Below are positions 8,001 to 20,807 of a stretch of 64,000 bases of DNA, piece by piece. The stretch covers positions 23,734,523 to 23,798,522 of the forward strand of contig CM067519.1 of the NCBI GenBank assembly GCA_034509495.1. The letters are read 5' to 3'. A program made the position numbers and the translations under genes. The stretch comes from Acestrorhynchus altus. Its lineage: Eukaryota; Chordata; Actinopteri; Characiformes; Acestrorhynchidae. Each line of letters opens with the position of its first letter. Positions within the stretch are counted from its first letter, which is position 1. The notes beneath the pieces were generated by a model. It searched no databases. It worked only from the letters and a program-made list of their open reading frames with translations, and was not told the DNA's origin.

Positions 8001-11000
8001 CGCTGGGTGCACCTGCCCAGTGGCCGTGTTTACAACACAGACTTCAACCCACCCAAGATACCAGTAAGATCATATTAGAAGAAAGTCCATCACAGAAATG
8101 CACTCATTGGCAAAAATGCAGTTCTTGGAACGGAATGGAAGGAAACTTTGTGTATGAATGTAATGATGGTATATCTGTAAGAGATCAGAGTTTAGAGTGA
8201 AAGGTTTATTTATTTATTTATTGAGAAAAACTGTACAATTGAAAGGAGGCTCTGGTACCATGATGGCCCGCCTATAGGCTGAATACAAGAGGAGATACTG
8301 TTGGGCATGGAGGTATGTATGGTGTTCTGTGGCACATTTGCCCACAGATGTTGCAGCTTGGCCTGTAGACTCTGCACACTAGTAGGTTCCCGAAGCTGGC
8401 CTTCCAGCTGATCCAATCAATGCTCAATTGTCGATACATCTGGCGACTGGCCAAAGAATTGTTGCAATCTGTTAGAGACATTACTGGGAATCCTTTACCG
8501 TGTGTGCAAGTATTATCCTACTGAAGAAGGCCAGTCGGAAGCCCTGCTGAGAGATGCAACATGTGGCCACCAGTCTTCCCAGACCATCACAAGGGCTCTA
8601 GATTTATTGCTAAAGACAATATGGTTCCAGTTCTGTTTGCAGTGTATGTGTGGCCTCACTTTACCACTGCTTCTTTTTTTTCTTTTTTCTTTTTTCTTTT
8701 TTTTTGCTGAGTGAACACATTGGCGAAATTGCATATATCAGGGTTTTGTCTGACTGTTCCTTTAAGACCTGGGAGCACAGTGTATCTTAGCATCTTCACA
8801 CACATTTTATGGCACATACTCAGTACTTTAGACATAAGCACATTCTTTAGAAAGCATTTCTTCAGCATTCAAGGAATTTTTACTGTAAAAAAGCATTTAA
8901 AAAAAACAAAAAAAACTTGATGTTCCAGTGAACAGATTGACGTAAAACCACTACTTTATGTATGTATGAATTGGTATTTATTGTAATATTAGTGATTCAC
9001 TGATCTGTATATAATATCCTGTAAACTGTAGCTAATTTATATTAAGGGAACTGAAGAAGCTTGTCGTGGCTTCATGGTTTTGTGGTCAACATGACCAGGT
9101 GCAGACCTTGCAGAGAAAGTAGGTCTCAGCTGTTATAGTGAGCATAAAAGGCACCAGCTCAGTGCTTGGAGGGAAATGCATGTAGGGCTGAACACCTAAT
9201 GAGGCTGTTCCTCAGACTGGGATAAATGAGGGACCGAGGGATTAGGGATAAAACGGAAAGAAGAGCTGGTCTGGTATGTGAATTGCAAAAGCTGGCCGGG
9301 GGTTTGTTTGCTGAGAAGTTTACTGCGGAGACCTTTGCTCTGGTCTGTGCTGTTAAAACTGGGTCATTGTGAGTTTTTGGCTTGCACAAGGGTTGAGTCA
9401 ATAAGGAAACCAGAGCTGTTCCTGGCCACCTTGGGAGACATGGATATGTGAAAGAATGCAGAGTGGTTTGAGAAGGGCTGGATGGAATGCTTTGAAAGGC
9501 GAAGGCTCATAACACTGGTCTAAATGTGTTTAATTAAAATACATTTGCCACACAAATGGAATGAAAAGGCACAGATGTATTGTATTATCAGATCTTAGGC
9601 CCTAAATCCCATTTCCTAGTGTTTCCCAGCCATTTGCTGGCTGTGAATTGCCAGCATCGAGCTGCAGAGCAGTGGAATTGTGTTCTCTGGAATGATGGTG
9701 CTCCATCCAATACATTTGGGATGAGTTATGGAGTTGGGGATGAGGTGGGATGGTGGTCATCTAACATCCTGACCCTACTAACACTTCTGTTGCTGGATGC
9801 ATTCAAATCCTCACAGCAATGCTCCAAAATCTAATAGATAGTCATCCTGGGACAGTAGAGACAGCGATTGACGCTCAGATTATGAGGATTTAGTGTGTTT
9901 ATGCTCACTGTAGAGGAAACACACCAGTGTGGTGTGAAACAGTGAGTGCAGTTTCAGTTCAGCTGAGAACGGAGCACCACCAAGAGTTCATGTGAAGGTT
10001 ATGTCTGTTCCGGCTCCGACAAACCCACTGCAGTCCTTACATGGTTTTGTTTATAGATACGTGCTTCCTTCTTTTGGAGAAACACGTGTAGCTAATATTG
10101 TGGAAGACAGCATTCTTCTGAACTGAGATCAGCCTACACAAACCCATTCTGACCGAATGTCCTGCAAATTACAACACCAGTGTTGGACGGGAAGCTGCGC
10201 GAGGGTGTGGGGATGACGGATATGAAATGATAAGAGGATCAGGGTGTGTAGGATTGTGAAAACACTCCACTGAAATGTGACTGGAGTGAAAAGTACAGTA
10301 CTGTGTCATTCAGGTCATGCTGTACACAAGTCACTTTACTGCTGCTTACATTACGGACACATCTGGACCAGAAAGGCTTAAAAAGTGCCTGAAGGACATG
10401 TAATCATTAACCTGGACTGTACCTAATAGACTAGGCATGAGCACCGAGCCTTAAGATCAGCTGATCAAAGTGTTACAGAACCAGGACCTTGTCAGTGTTT
10501 CTGTTTGCGCAGGGTCTCGACGATGTCACTGGAGAACCTTTGACCCAGAGGGAAGATGACACGCCTGAGACAGTGACCCGCAGACTCAAGGCCTACGAGT
10601 ACCAGACTCAACCAGTTCTGGAATATTACAGGTAGGCATTTTGCATGTGCACCCATTACTGATGTAAAGTTTGGAATCACTTATTATTTATTCAAATGAG
10701 AAACCGCAGGAGTTGTTGGGACTTCTGTTAAAAATACATTTTAACAAAGAACTGAAAGAACGTTTAATTAATGCTGGCATTTAATTAAAGACAAACAAAC
10801 TTATCATACAGTTTGCTGTGATTGGCATTAATCCAACTTCTGCATCTTCTTGAGATTGAAGCTTCAAGTAATGGATATTTAATGGGAAACATTAATGCAA
10901 CTGGTGTTCCGACAATACCAACACCTCCATATTCAGCTTCAACCTTTAAACAGATAATCAAATGGATTAAGCCTGTGGTTCTCAATCCTGGTTCTGGAGT

Positions 11001-11767
11001 ACCACTGCATTGCTCGTTTTCCTGCCAAAACACACCCAGTTCATCTCAGTTCATAAATTGGATTGGTGTGCTAGAGAGAACTAGTGAGAACTCTAAAACA
11101 AGCAGGGCAGAGTTAGGACGCCCCCATATTTATTACTAGTACAAATATATATATAAAATTAGAATCAGATGCAGCACATTAGCTGTAAATGACCATCGCT
11201 GGAGAGGGTTTTGGAGGAGGCCATCTTATTTAAACCTCAGACATTAGTTTGGTTTGCTCTGCTTGTTGAGGTCAATGAACTCACCACTCACCAAAGAACT
11301 CTTGACATGCCATCAGAAAAAAAGTTGTGGATACAGAGGAGTCTGGGAAGGAATTTTAAAGGATCTCAAAAACAATTATAAATCAGCTGTTCCACTGTTT
11401 GTTAAAACATTCACAAGACAAACACCTGGCCGATTAGGCTCTCCTAGCAAGGTCAGCCTAAAGACTACAGACTGCCAGATAAAGCTAAGTAAATCTCCAA
11501 CAATCTCAGAATGTCATCACAGAACCTGCAGGTAGCTCTTGCCACAGTTGATTTTTATGGGAGGTGTGCAAGATGTCCCTTTTATTCCCCCACACGAGTG
11601 TAGATGTAATAATAGCTCATTATATTTGTGGTTGTTGATCATTTTACAGGAGTAAAGGAGTGCTGGAAACCTTTACCGGGACTGAAACCAACAAGATATG
11701 GCCTCACGTTCATGCCTTCCTGTCCAAGAAGATTCCACACACCCAGCAGGCCAGAGGGCAGGTTTAG
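4882..11767 (+). CDS. ak3: Adenylate kinase 3 (mitochondrial GTP:AMP phosphotransferase), complete, 5 exons, 225 aa
   Basis: AK3 transfers phosphate from GTP (or ITP) to AMP in the mitochondrial matrix, recycling GTP made by the citric acid cycle. Exons 4882-5029, 7217-7336, 7891-8063, 10513-10631 and 11650-11767 join with consistent phases and GT-AG borders to 225 codons; vertebrate AK3 is about 227. Visible motifs are the P-loop GPPGSGKGT (residues 13-21), the AMP site HLSSGDILR (34-42), LLDGFPRT (87-94), the LID region SRWVHLPSGRVYN (126-138) and QREDD (159-163). The LID lacks zinc-binding cysteines, as in eukaryotic AK3. There is no long presequence, again typical. AK4 is the main alternative, but the SGDILR motif and the adjacent convergent cdc37l1, a linkage also seen in human, favour ak3. 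Confidence 0.95.
5030..7216 (+). other. ak3: ak3 intron 1
   Basis: Mostly unique non-coding sequence. The segment 5740-5890 is related to 43670-43850 in exd3. Open frames on the minus strand near 4860-5282 are shadows. Confidence 0.8.
5740..5895. repeat. Dispersed repeat, copy 1 (related to 43670-43850)
   Basis: It shares an ordered set of blocks with 43670-43850: 'aaccctgta...cactctgt', 'aaagttaa', and 'gcattctcctgtaaagt' followed by 'gcattttg'. The element is non-coding and of unknown class. Confidence 0.55.
7217..7336 (+). CDS. ak3: ak3 coding exon 2
   Basis: Encodes residues 50-89 (DLGLLMKSCIDQGQLVPDDV onward, to SSWLLD). The acceptor is TGTGCAG|AC and the donor GATG|GTAAAA; phase 1 on both sides. 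Confidence 0.93.
7891..8063 (+). CDS. ak3: ak3 coding exon 3
   Basis: Encodes residues 90-147, from GFPRT through the first half of the LID (SGRVYNTDFNPPKIP). It ends in phase 0 at CCA|GTAAGA. Confidence 0.93.
8225..8600 (-). pseudogene. Tc1/mariner transposase C-terminal relic
   Basis: Minus-strand reading gives the family-typical end of a Tc1 transposase: an IEHLLDQLEG-like stretch, then PTSVQSLQAKLQHLW and a terminal SISSCIQPIGG-like segment. Upstream minus-strand sequence is degenerate, with stops and frameshifts. It lies inside ak3 intron 3, antisense to the gene, and is inactive. Confidence 0.75.
9640..9860 (+). repeat. Interspersed repeat fragment, family R1
   Basis: The segment with 'gtggaattgtgttctctgg' and 'cacagcaatgctccaaaatc' is shared in diverged form with minus-strand sequence at 45480-45690 and 61565-61760. 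The class is not established, and the copies are non-coding. Confidence 0.55.
10513..10631 (+). CDS. ak3: ak3 coding exon 4
   Basis: Encodes residues 148-186 (GLDDVTGEPLTQREDD onward, to PVLEYY). The acceptor is TTTGCGCAG; it ends in phase 2 at TACAG|GTAGGC. Confidence 0.93.
10970..11130. repeat. MITE-like fragment in ak3 intron 4
   Basis: 'tggttctcaatcctggttct' followed by 'ggagtaccactgcatt' resembles the ends of the palindromic elements at 36633-36778 and 42987-43150. The second arm is poorly preserved. Confidence 0.35.
11160..11570 (+). mobile_element. Degenerate Tc1-like element, copy 1 (pair with 38240-38720)
   Basis: It shares an ordered set of blocks with 38240-38720: 'agaatcaggtgcagcac'-like start, 'acattagtttggtttgctct', 'aaatcagctgtt', and 'atgtcatcacagaacct'. 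Fragments of the plus-strand reading resemble the transposase N-terminal helix-turn-helix region. It is heavily disrupted and lies in the last intron of ak3. Confidence 0.6.
11650..11767 (+). CDS. ak3: ak3 coding exon 5 (terminal)
   Basis: Encodes residues 187-225 (SKGVLETFTGTETNKIWP onward), then TAG at 11765-11767. The acceptor is TTTTACAG. The residues match the conserved C-terminal helix of AK3. Confidence 0.94.
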
Positions 11768-13500
11768 ACCACGTTACCTCCGTCACTTCCAGATGTAGAA
11801 AATCTGCCGGCTCAGCATGACTCTCAACACAAAGTGCTGACAGGAGAAAGACGAATCTTCAGCGTGTCCGAGTGTCACACGAGTCTTACTAAGAAAGGGA
11901 ACAATGTGCTAAACTCTGAGCTTCCTGCTGCTTTCTGTGAGCAGAGAATCACTGTGGTCTTAGCAGAGAGCTGAGGAATGTGCGATAGTCTTGCACTGTT
12001 TAATTGTAAAGCTCCATTACCCCACTGCCTTAGCATCTCCTTTCCCAAGGTGCAAATGTAGGGTAGTCATTCCAGGGTCTTAAGGGGAATTATCTGTGGA
12101 TTATGTATTATCTATTTTAATAGGATGAGTTTATAGAACGTAATTCAAGCTCTGTTAGTCTGTGCACTAATATATTTAAGCTAAATCAGGTATTATCATT
12201 TTAAAGTGATTTTATTTCCACTCCATTGATTTTAATTGCTTTGATTTGAATTTTTGGGTGCGCATTGTTATTAGACACTGGCTGCAACAACAGTGATGGT
12301 CCTCAGCCATTAATAATGCAGTGTAGCAGTACTGCAGTAGTATAATCTGTTTGTGAGGGTCGCACAAGTGGACCAGTCTAACCAGACCAGTTTTAGACCA
12401 GTCTAAAATATGTTAGTCTTTATTTTTTTAAACGTTTTTGCTTTAAGTAAAGCAATGCCTATTCAAATTGTGCCGTTACACTGTTTATAACACTGTTGAC
12501 TGAGCAAAGTTTCAGTATGTTGTGGGTTTTTAATATAGATTCTTTATGGGATTGTATTTTACATACTTTCATTTTGGTGTTCCTGACCAAGTAGCCTTAA
12601 GCCCCCGTCTACTCATTTTCTTGATTCTCTTCTATTATTTATAGTTCTTGCAAATTGATAGTGTTAATGCATCCATTGGATTTAGGCAGGACTAAATTTG
12701 GCTCATCTGATGGCAGTGAGTAGTAATCTTTTTACATCAGCGAGCTCATTTCCCCTACTTCATTTTTAAAGCCAGTACAGTGCGTTCCTAAACACAGCAG
12801 TTGTCAGTCATATGGGCCACACGTTTGCTTATTGAAGCTCGTTTTACTCCTTCAAGTGGAAAGTTCTTGTGAAGTTCAGTGCTGTGAAAGCTCTGAGTTG
12901 AAGCTGTGTTCAACATACACTCCTGTGTTCTGTCTAAACTCTTTAAAATCTACTCGAACACATCTGCATCAAGGTTGCAGTTATTCTCCAGCTTGGCTCT
13001 TGGAGTTACCAGTCCACCTTAACTGGTGCAGAACTTGGAGGAGGCAGAGTAACTGTGGCAGTAATTTAAGGTGGAATTTCAGCTTCTGACGACTGACCTT
13101 TTGTGTTATTTAATTCTAATTCTATTTTATATCGGGCAGATCCAGTAAATACATAAACCAGCCATGCAAAAATGGCTATTAAATAAAACAAGAGTTTTGA
13201 TTTTTAAAACCAGTAGACAGGGGCTTTAATTGAAATCACTCCTGTATTTGTATACTCCAACAACTCCAGTTATTTTAGCAGAGTTTTCCAAAACTGAATA
13301 GTATTTCTATTCTTTTTTAAAAAATGTCTTATTTTTAGGAAGGTTACTGCCAACTTTTCCCAAAAGCTTAATGTCAAATGTTTAAATGTCAAATGTATTA
13401 ATTAAAAAAAAGAATTTAAATGAGATTTATTAATGATTCCATTGATTTATGTTCATTGAAGAAAAAAACAAAACAAAATAAATGTTTATAAATAAATGTC
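11768..13500 (+). other. ak3: Probable ak3 3' UTR and downstream region
   Basis: No coding signal. Plus-strand AATAAA motifs occur near 13181 and again near 13477 and 13490, either of which could end the ak3 mRNA. The region is otherwise unremarkable. Confidence 0.5.
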
Positions 13501-14221
13501 TAGTAGAATTTGTACCTCAACTGTTTATAAACCACGACTGTCCAGCTAGGTGGCAGCTCTGGTTTTGCCAGAATGGGTCTGAGGCTGTGCATCTCACACT
13601 TACTAGGGAAGGAGTCTGGTCTGGTCCTAGACAGCCAAACTCCTGCGTGGTTTTGGCCTTTTCTGACGCCAGAGCAGGGAAATGTTCTACGTGATTTTGT
13701 TTACTGACTGACACAATGCTGTGCGAGGACTGACCCTTTATTCCTAGAAGACTCATGTTCTCTGACTCCATCTTAAGGATTACATCTTGCCTGATAGCAA
13801 GTATATGGGTTGTCGTGGGGAGATGTAATCTTCAGTTAGTTGAAGTTATATCTCCTTGCAAAGTACGGTGACATTATTGTTCAACAATATTACTGCGTTG
13901 TTAACATGCTGGCTATGGGCTTTGTCCATCATTGGTACCATGTTGCTAGCCTGAACCTTGTCCAACATAACTACCAAAGCAATAATGCACCAGCTATGGA
14001 CATAGTGTGGACTACAAGGGTGTTGAAGCCATCATCGTATGCAGTGCACGGAATACTTTGGCAGTCGTCTGTCATTTTCACAACAGCCTTGTACTTGTTT
14101 CCTCAGTCTTGAAAGGTGTAGCAGTAAAATCAGTAGCAAGAAATCCTTTATGCAACCACATTTGCAGTTTTAATCATCTGGATTGAATGTGAAACACACT
14201 TTTCTTGAATACAAATCATTT
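13501..14221. other. Intergenic gap between convergent genes
   Basis: Between the likely ak3 poly(A) region and the candidate cdc37l1 poly(A) signal. No gene or named repeat seen. Confidence 0.4.
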
Positions 14222-14227
14222 TTTATT
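14222..14227 (-). terminator. cdc37l1: Candidate poly(A) signal of cdc37l1
   Basis: TTTATT on the plus strand is AATAAA on the minus strand, about 1.3 kb past the cdc37l1 stop codon. Another TTTATT near 14860 is possible. Confidence 0.35.
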
Positions 14228-15519
14228 GTTGGGCAAGAACAATGACACAACCAAACTACAGAGTTGTGCAGCCTTAACATCGCTTGCCAAGCCATCCCAA
14301 GTAGTGAACACTTGCTTGACTGCTGTTTCTTGCTTGATTTCCTGTTTCCTGCTTGCATGAAAGCACGTTCTCGGTGTGCAGTGTGGACTTACGCTGTCTT
14401 AAAGCATTATTCATGTTTTTAAGTCTTAAGTGAGATCAGCGTACTGTGAAGTGGTGGAGCACTCAATGTTAAACGAATACGAAAATGGCTGGTGCTTTTA
14501 AATGCTGTGGGTAAGGTGGCCTGGATGTTGTCACTTTGCATAGGTCTAAAATCATGGTCCATATACTGAACAGCATATGCATTATCAAGTATACACTCAA
14601 CAGAGTGCAGACTTAACATAGGATAGACGAGGAGTGTGCAGCATCTGCACAAGTGGGATTAGCAACTGTAATCAACTCCGCTCATGCTCTCAAATGACTC
14701 AGCAGTTTCTAGGCCTATGTAGTAGCTACAATTACAGTACGTGGTGTAGGAACATTGCTAACCAACACTGGAGCAGTTTGATGTTGCCTGAAACGGATCC
14801 CTGCTAAGGTATGTTTAGATATACTGAAATGTTTTCATGGGACCCAATTCTGTCTTTTTTATTATTTAGGCTTTAATATCTGGCCTACATTTAACCATCT
14901 CTTTGACTGCAGCCTAGAGTATGTAATGGGGAAATTAAGGGGAATTTAGAGGGTAAAACTGCTACTGTGGCTTGCCTCCCCCCACCATAGACCAGCTTCA
15001 TCTTCCAGTCGGGCTACAGAGAGCTTTGTCTAACATCCTGTAGCTCACTAATAGAATGACACAAAAATATCAGAAATAAACAGAAAAGATTTTCTTTTCA
15101 GTGCTTGTGTTTTCGTAGTCTTTGCCTCGACATCACAAAGGAAATACAACGATGTGCACAAAAACCCTTGTTCTGTCCTTTTTCTTTCTCTATATACACA
15201 CACACTCACCTTCTCAATCAACAATAAAGTGCAGCACACATTCAGGCGTGGGTACAAAACCAAAAAATAAAATCTCAGTCTTGGAGCACAGCCCTTGAAG
15301 CCTTCCTCTCTCATGTAGTTTTCACAAAGGGAAACCGAAGCCATCACATGGAGACCACTGATCTTCAAGCAGAGTTTGGCAGAGGAATACACAATGAATT
15401 GGCTGGCCTATAGAATGTGTAGCAGCAACAGCTTGCAGGAAAGATCAGCAGCCACATTTACGTGGTTCAAAACCTGAGCCATAGCCAAAGAGAGAAAGGT
15501 CAGTGTATGGCTAGGTGTG
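14228..15519 (-). other. cdc37l1: Probable cdc37l1 3' UTR
   Basis: Non-coding region after the stop codon at 15520. A 114-codon open frame (15048-15392, minus) has no recognisable features and is treated as chance. Confidence 0.45.
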
Positions 15520-15636
15520 TTACGAGGTCTCCATCATTCTGAACTCTTCTGTTCCTGAGTCCTCCTCTTTTGGGCCCCTTCCTGGCTGTGTCCATAGACC
15601 CGCCTCCAAGCACCGTTTTATATGATACTCTGCCAC
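15520..15636 (-). CDS. cdc37l1: cdc37l1 coding exon 8 (terminal)
   Basis: Encodes residues 317-354 from VAEYHIKRCLEAG to FRMMETS, then TAA (15520-15522 on the plus strand). The ending matches the vertebrate MMDTV-type C-terminus. Confidence 0.9.
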   Translation of the reverse strand: MAEYHIKRCLEAGLWTQPGRGPKEEDSGTEEFRMMETS

Positions 15637-17360
15637 CTAGTGAAAGAAGGAAAGAAAGAAAGAAAGAAAGAAAGAAAGAAAAAGAGTGAGCGAGAGAGAG
15701 TGAGTTCACTGTCTACTTAAATTGTGGACAATATGAAGAGTTCTTTGTTGGTTTGATTGTGGTGCAGGATGCTGAAGTAGAGATCAGACTGCACAGAGAT
15801 TAATGCCCCCATTTAAGCTGATTAAAGCTTACGTAATTCTTCCTGTCCAGGTCTCCTGTATTCGTTGGCTTTGAATGACCCCGGCTCAACAGGGACAGAG
15901 CTGGCAGGCTGTACTTGTTTGGATCAGTTGTGTTTGTGTAAACTCTCCCTTTCCTGTTCAAGGCACTGAGCTGGAACCTTGAAACAGCTGAAAGACTGAA
16001 CCCTAACTATTTAGTGACCTGCTGTTTTACATCACAGTTACATTCTTCCAAAACAGCATTGAATACCTACAGACATTATTCACAATAAGAGATTGGGTGA
16101 CTTTTCCCTTATGATCAACCCCTGGACCTCCACAATCTCCACCCACAGAAGACCAAGAAAGGACATCAGACCACTGGTAGAACTGTGAACTTCAGTTCTT
16201 CTGTGAAATTCAGATTTTCGTCACTATTATGAACACCATATTACAGATAAAACTGCCAAAAATTTGCATCTATGCAAATTGATTCACGCCAGCATTTATT
16301 AATATGCAAAATACTACATACTGAAAACACTGTACATGTTTATTCTGTATAATATAATTTAAAATAATATTCTGCAAACATACCTATTCAAGTTTGTCAT
16401 GTCTTAGTTGGTCATATGTCATTTTATATTTGTTACATTTAAAGCAGTTTTTCTCAAACCTGGTCCTGGCACCCCCTGCTGTGCAGATTGTAGAGCAGGG
16501 GTTTCAACCCGAATCCGCAGCAGGCCAGTAGGATTTCATTCTAAATCCTTGTCTAGGAGGCACCCCTATCCTGCATATTTTACTGTTACTGTGAAAAGTG
16601 GAACATGGCAGAAGTTGATTCATAATGTTTATGAAATAAGGGTTTTACAGCACTGATGTGACCAGTACTCTGTTATAAAGTAAAACTGGTTTGTGTGGAG
16701 CGGTCAGTACCTGTGGATTCATGGTGCTGAGAACATTCTGGAGAATGTGCATGTCTTGTGACTGGATACAAGCCTTCAGTTCCTGTATAGTCAAAAGTCC
16801 AAGAGAAAATTAACCTCCATCTATACTGAGCATGGTTTTTCTTCAGGTACTCATTATCCCTAATTAATGCAGGCTATAGAATTAAGTATCAAGCCTAACA
16901 ATACTTAGTAGGTATTCAAAAGAAGCAGTCCATTAAAAGTATTTTGAAAAGCCTTGCTACAGACTTCCCATTTGCCACATTACATAACCTCACCAATACA
17001 TGAATTTATTCATGAAATTGCCATTTATTAAAGGGAAGCTTGAATAAATGCCAGCCATGTAAGCAGTAGATCTCATGACCAACTGAAAATGGTACTAGTC
17101 AGTCTGATTTAGGACTGGACATTAGAACAGAAACTTACAGGAGGAAGAGACTCCAGAACCTCTTTGGGGTCTAAGCGGCACCGGGGCGGGGCACACTGCT
17201 GTTCAGGAGCTTTCGGGGTGTCCACTTTAGACTTCATGGCATATTCCCTCACTCTCTGTTTAAAGGCCTCAAGTTCGGTGTGGAAGACATCCAAATATCC
17301 CTCTTGTCCCTCCTGAAAGGATTGTTAAAATAATTGTTTAAACAGAATCTAGCACAAGAC

Positions 17361-17406
<46 letters not shown>

Positions 17407-20400
17407 AGTTTAGAACATCTCATGATTCTATATTTTAACTGTATAGATATAATTAACAGCTGAAACACCATCCTAAAAAGAGTCTTTAATAGACCATTCC
17501 AACCCAATATTTCACTTAATATCTCTTCACACTAAAGTGAATTCCTGTTGCAGACAATCTCCATTAGCATTGGGATATTAAACTATCAGTCATCTAAGGT
17601 CATTACAGTATATTACTGTGGTGCAGATACTGCTAGTGGGTAAACCTTTGCTTTTAGAGACCATTTTTAAGCTTGTAAACAGAGAAAGTATTTGTGAGGG
17701 GAGCTTGACTGTCTAAAAGCCAAACGTAGCTTAGTGGAAATGGGAATCTGGATAATTCGGACGTATGTATGTTTGAACAATCCCTAGAACTACTACTGCA
17801 CCCCTGCCCTGAATGTTCATGAGAATTTCCTGCTTTAACTTGCAACTCTGAAGTGGTTGTTAATAAACTGATTAGTTGAATTAGGTGTGTTGGAAGCAGG
17901 ATAAGCCCTGAAATATGCTGGGCAGGGGTGCCTCCGAGACCAGGGATCAACCACAGTGCCTTTAGACCAGTGTTAAAGTGCTAAAATGTCCAAGTAGACA
18001 TCTAAATACAAACTGTGAAATTTAAGACATAAACAAAATAACAATAAGATACAATAACACTATCAAACTGAGACTGCACGCTCATGCAACCTTCAGACTG
18101 TCCACTGGAGACTGAGCACCGACATGGCTATCCTCAGCAGTTTTGTGGGCAGTGCGGTGGGGCTGCAGTAGCAATAAGCAGCGCTTACTTTGGCTTTCTG
18201 GAAGAATTGACGGAAACAGCCACGTGGGTCCTGCTGCAGACTGCAGGCCATCTCCAAGATAAATTGCATGGCAACGGCCTGGTGGGCCACCTGCTCCATC
18301 AGGGCCTCTTTCTGACAGAGGATCGAGACACAACAAAATGTCACCAACTTAAACAAAGCAACAGCAAGCCACATCAAAAGCAGTGCCTAGTTCCCAGAGC
18401 CAAGAGACCTGATCCAGCTCACTTGATCAAATCCTTCATGAACAAGATCAGGTGTGGCCTTTCTGCCAATCAGAAAACACTGACAGCTAAGGCAATTGCT
18501 CAGTGGAGTCACAAGAATTAGAATGAACAGGTCTATAAATGTCAAACCCCAAACAAAATGAATAGCCAGTCACTGATTCACTAATTTTCAGCCATGTGTT
18601 GCTATAGTAACTATTTGCTGCTTAATTTGTATAAGCATGGCTGCGTATCTAAATGGCGGAAGGACACTTACTTTCTCAGCGTGAAGACGAAAGCACCATA
18701 AAATCAGGTAGTTGGCCGTTTCCTCGCAGATGAGGTGGGGAAACTGAGCTAGAAAACGCTGACTATCGTCCCATCTCCGCAGCATGCCTTCCAACAGAAA
18801 AAAGACCAACGCGTCAGATAGAAGACTGCTGATTTCAGCGCTCACAGGTTGCCTTGTCATATATACTATATAGACAAAAGTTGTGTCGTAATCATTCATT
18901 CTTAATAATAGTACTTATACTCATTTGACAATATAGTGTATATACATTCTAAGCATTGAAAAGTGGGTGGGATTTCTGGCTACCCATTACCACCGTTTGT
19001 CCTCAGAGCTATGTGACTGCCGCTGACCACATCTTTTCAACTTCAATGTACAGTGAACATGACTGGAGAACAATGACGGTTACATCAGCTCAGACACCCA
19101 CACAGGTGAGTACTGTGCTGAGTGATGGATGGGGTTGAGATGAAGGAACATTTGTAACTTTCAGACAGAGTAAGGCCAACTGTGCTCTCTTGGGTTCCCA
19201 GCTATGAATGGCTATGGCACTGAACTAGTGATCTCTTGCCAACTCAGCCAACTCAGCTGAGGAGTCTCTCAGGAGTTGCAATGACTCATCATTTTAAAGC
19301 TGGACATGAACAGATGTACTGAGGTCACTCACCATAATGTTTCAGGTGTTGCTCATGCCGTTGAACAAATGTTAAACTCTTGTCATAATCCGCTTCATTC
19401 CCCTTTGACTGGGAATCACTTATGATACTCTAAAAGGAACATAACCAAAACAAGAACGTTAGTAACTGTATACCAGGAGTGCACAACAGTAGAGTTTGGT
19501 AGTTGCCCTAATCAAAGACACCTGATTCAAATAATCAGTTAATTATCAGAAAAAAGGTGTGTAGGATAACTAACACTTTGCTTTGCCTGGTTCAAATGCT
19601 GGAACTTTTCTGTTTGCTCAGAGTTGAATTAGAAACTTGGTAACATCTCAACAAGGCATTTGAGGCATCTAAATGCTATCTCACAGGCAGTTATTACTGT
19701 ATATGATGTGGTTATGAACATGCTGCTTCATGTCTGAGGCACTACTTTGTGATACTGTAGATAAGGCTGTGAAACCTTTAAAAGATCTAAGCAAACCAAT
19801 TTTAAAGGCTCTTTATATCCACAGCTCATGTTCAAAGATGGTTCTTAAGTTTTTGTATGGCATCACTCAAAGAACCACTTGTAGCACCTTTTTTACGAGT
19901 GTTTATTTACAGGAAATACATGAAATGCACACTAAGCTTCAACAGCACCAAAATTGGCAAGTATCAAAGTACAAGTACTTCATTATTGTAAGAGAGTATG
20001 TTAATGAGCCACATTATGATATTAAAAATGTCCTCTTTGTATTAAAGATTGGAGTAAAATAAACAACACTGGGCAGACAATCTACCACTGGTAGATCTGT
20101 CAAGGAAAATTAGAAGAGTGTAAACCTTCCTTTTGACATTCATGGTTTCTTTTGCTCTACATGAAACTGCAGGTCCTGTGATGTGAATATTGCACAAGTA
20201 CACTTTACGATGGTGGTGCTTAAGTGATATACTGTGCAGCTCTACATTTCACAGGACTTGAGTACTTATGCTAACAAGTAAGATTGACTTTTAAAAACGA
20301 ATGTACATCATACCATTTTATGACAAATTTCTGTAAAGAATTAAAGTGTTTGTACACAGTCATATCTTACATTATACCACTCTGAATAACTGGTTACATC

Positions 20401-20734
20401 TTAATTTTAAATAAATCTGATCATGCAAATCGGTACTATATACCTTATCAAACCCACTCTGGCAAGTCTCTTTGCCAGGCACAGAGCTCCAGCGGGACTC
20501 CGAGCCTCCCAGCATGCTCTCCTTCCTCCTCCATTCTTCCTCAGTCTGGGAGAGGTGTGCAGAGGAGGCCAGAGCCCGGGCGCGGGCCTGTTCAGCCGAC
20601 TCGCAACCGTGCAGTTCCAGACCACAAAGCTGGTCCTGCGCCTCCACCAGCTGCCAGCTGGATACAATAGAGGCCTTCACACATCGCTGCTGGCTCTCAC
20701 AGAGAGATGCCATGCTTTCTGCACTGGCCTGTGC

Positions 20735-20807
<73 letters not shown>

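Larger units (their letters stand above)
8064..10512 (+). other. ak3: ak3 intron 3
   Basis: Contains a Tc1 transposase relic (8225-8600, minus strand), T-rich and A-rich runs near 8670-8710 and 8890-8920, and an interspersed repeat at 9640-9860. The rest shows nothing recognisable. Confidence 0.8.

Noticed and set aside
4882..11767. Assignment as ak4 rather than ak3
   Set aside because: The SSGD-I-L-R motif, the FTGTETNKIWP ending and linkage to cdc37l1 fit ak3 better.
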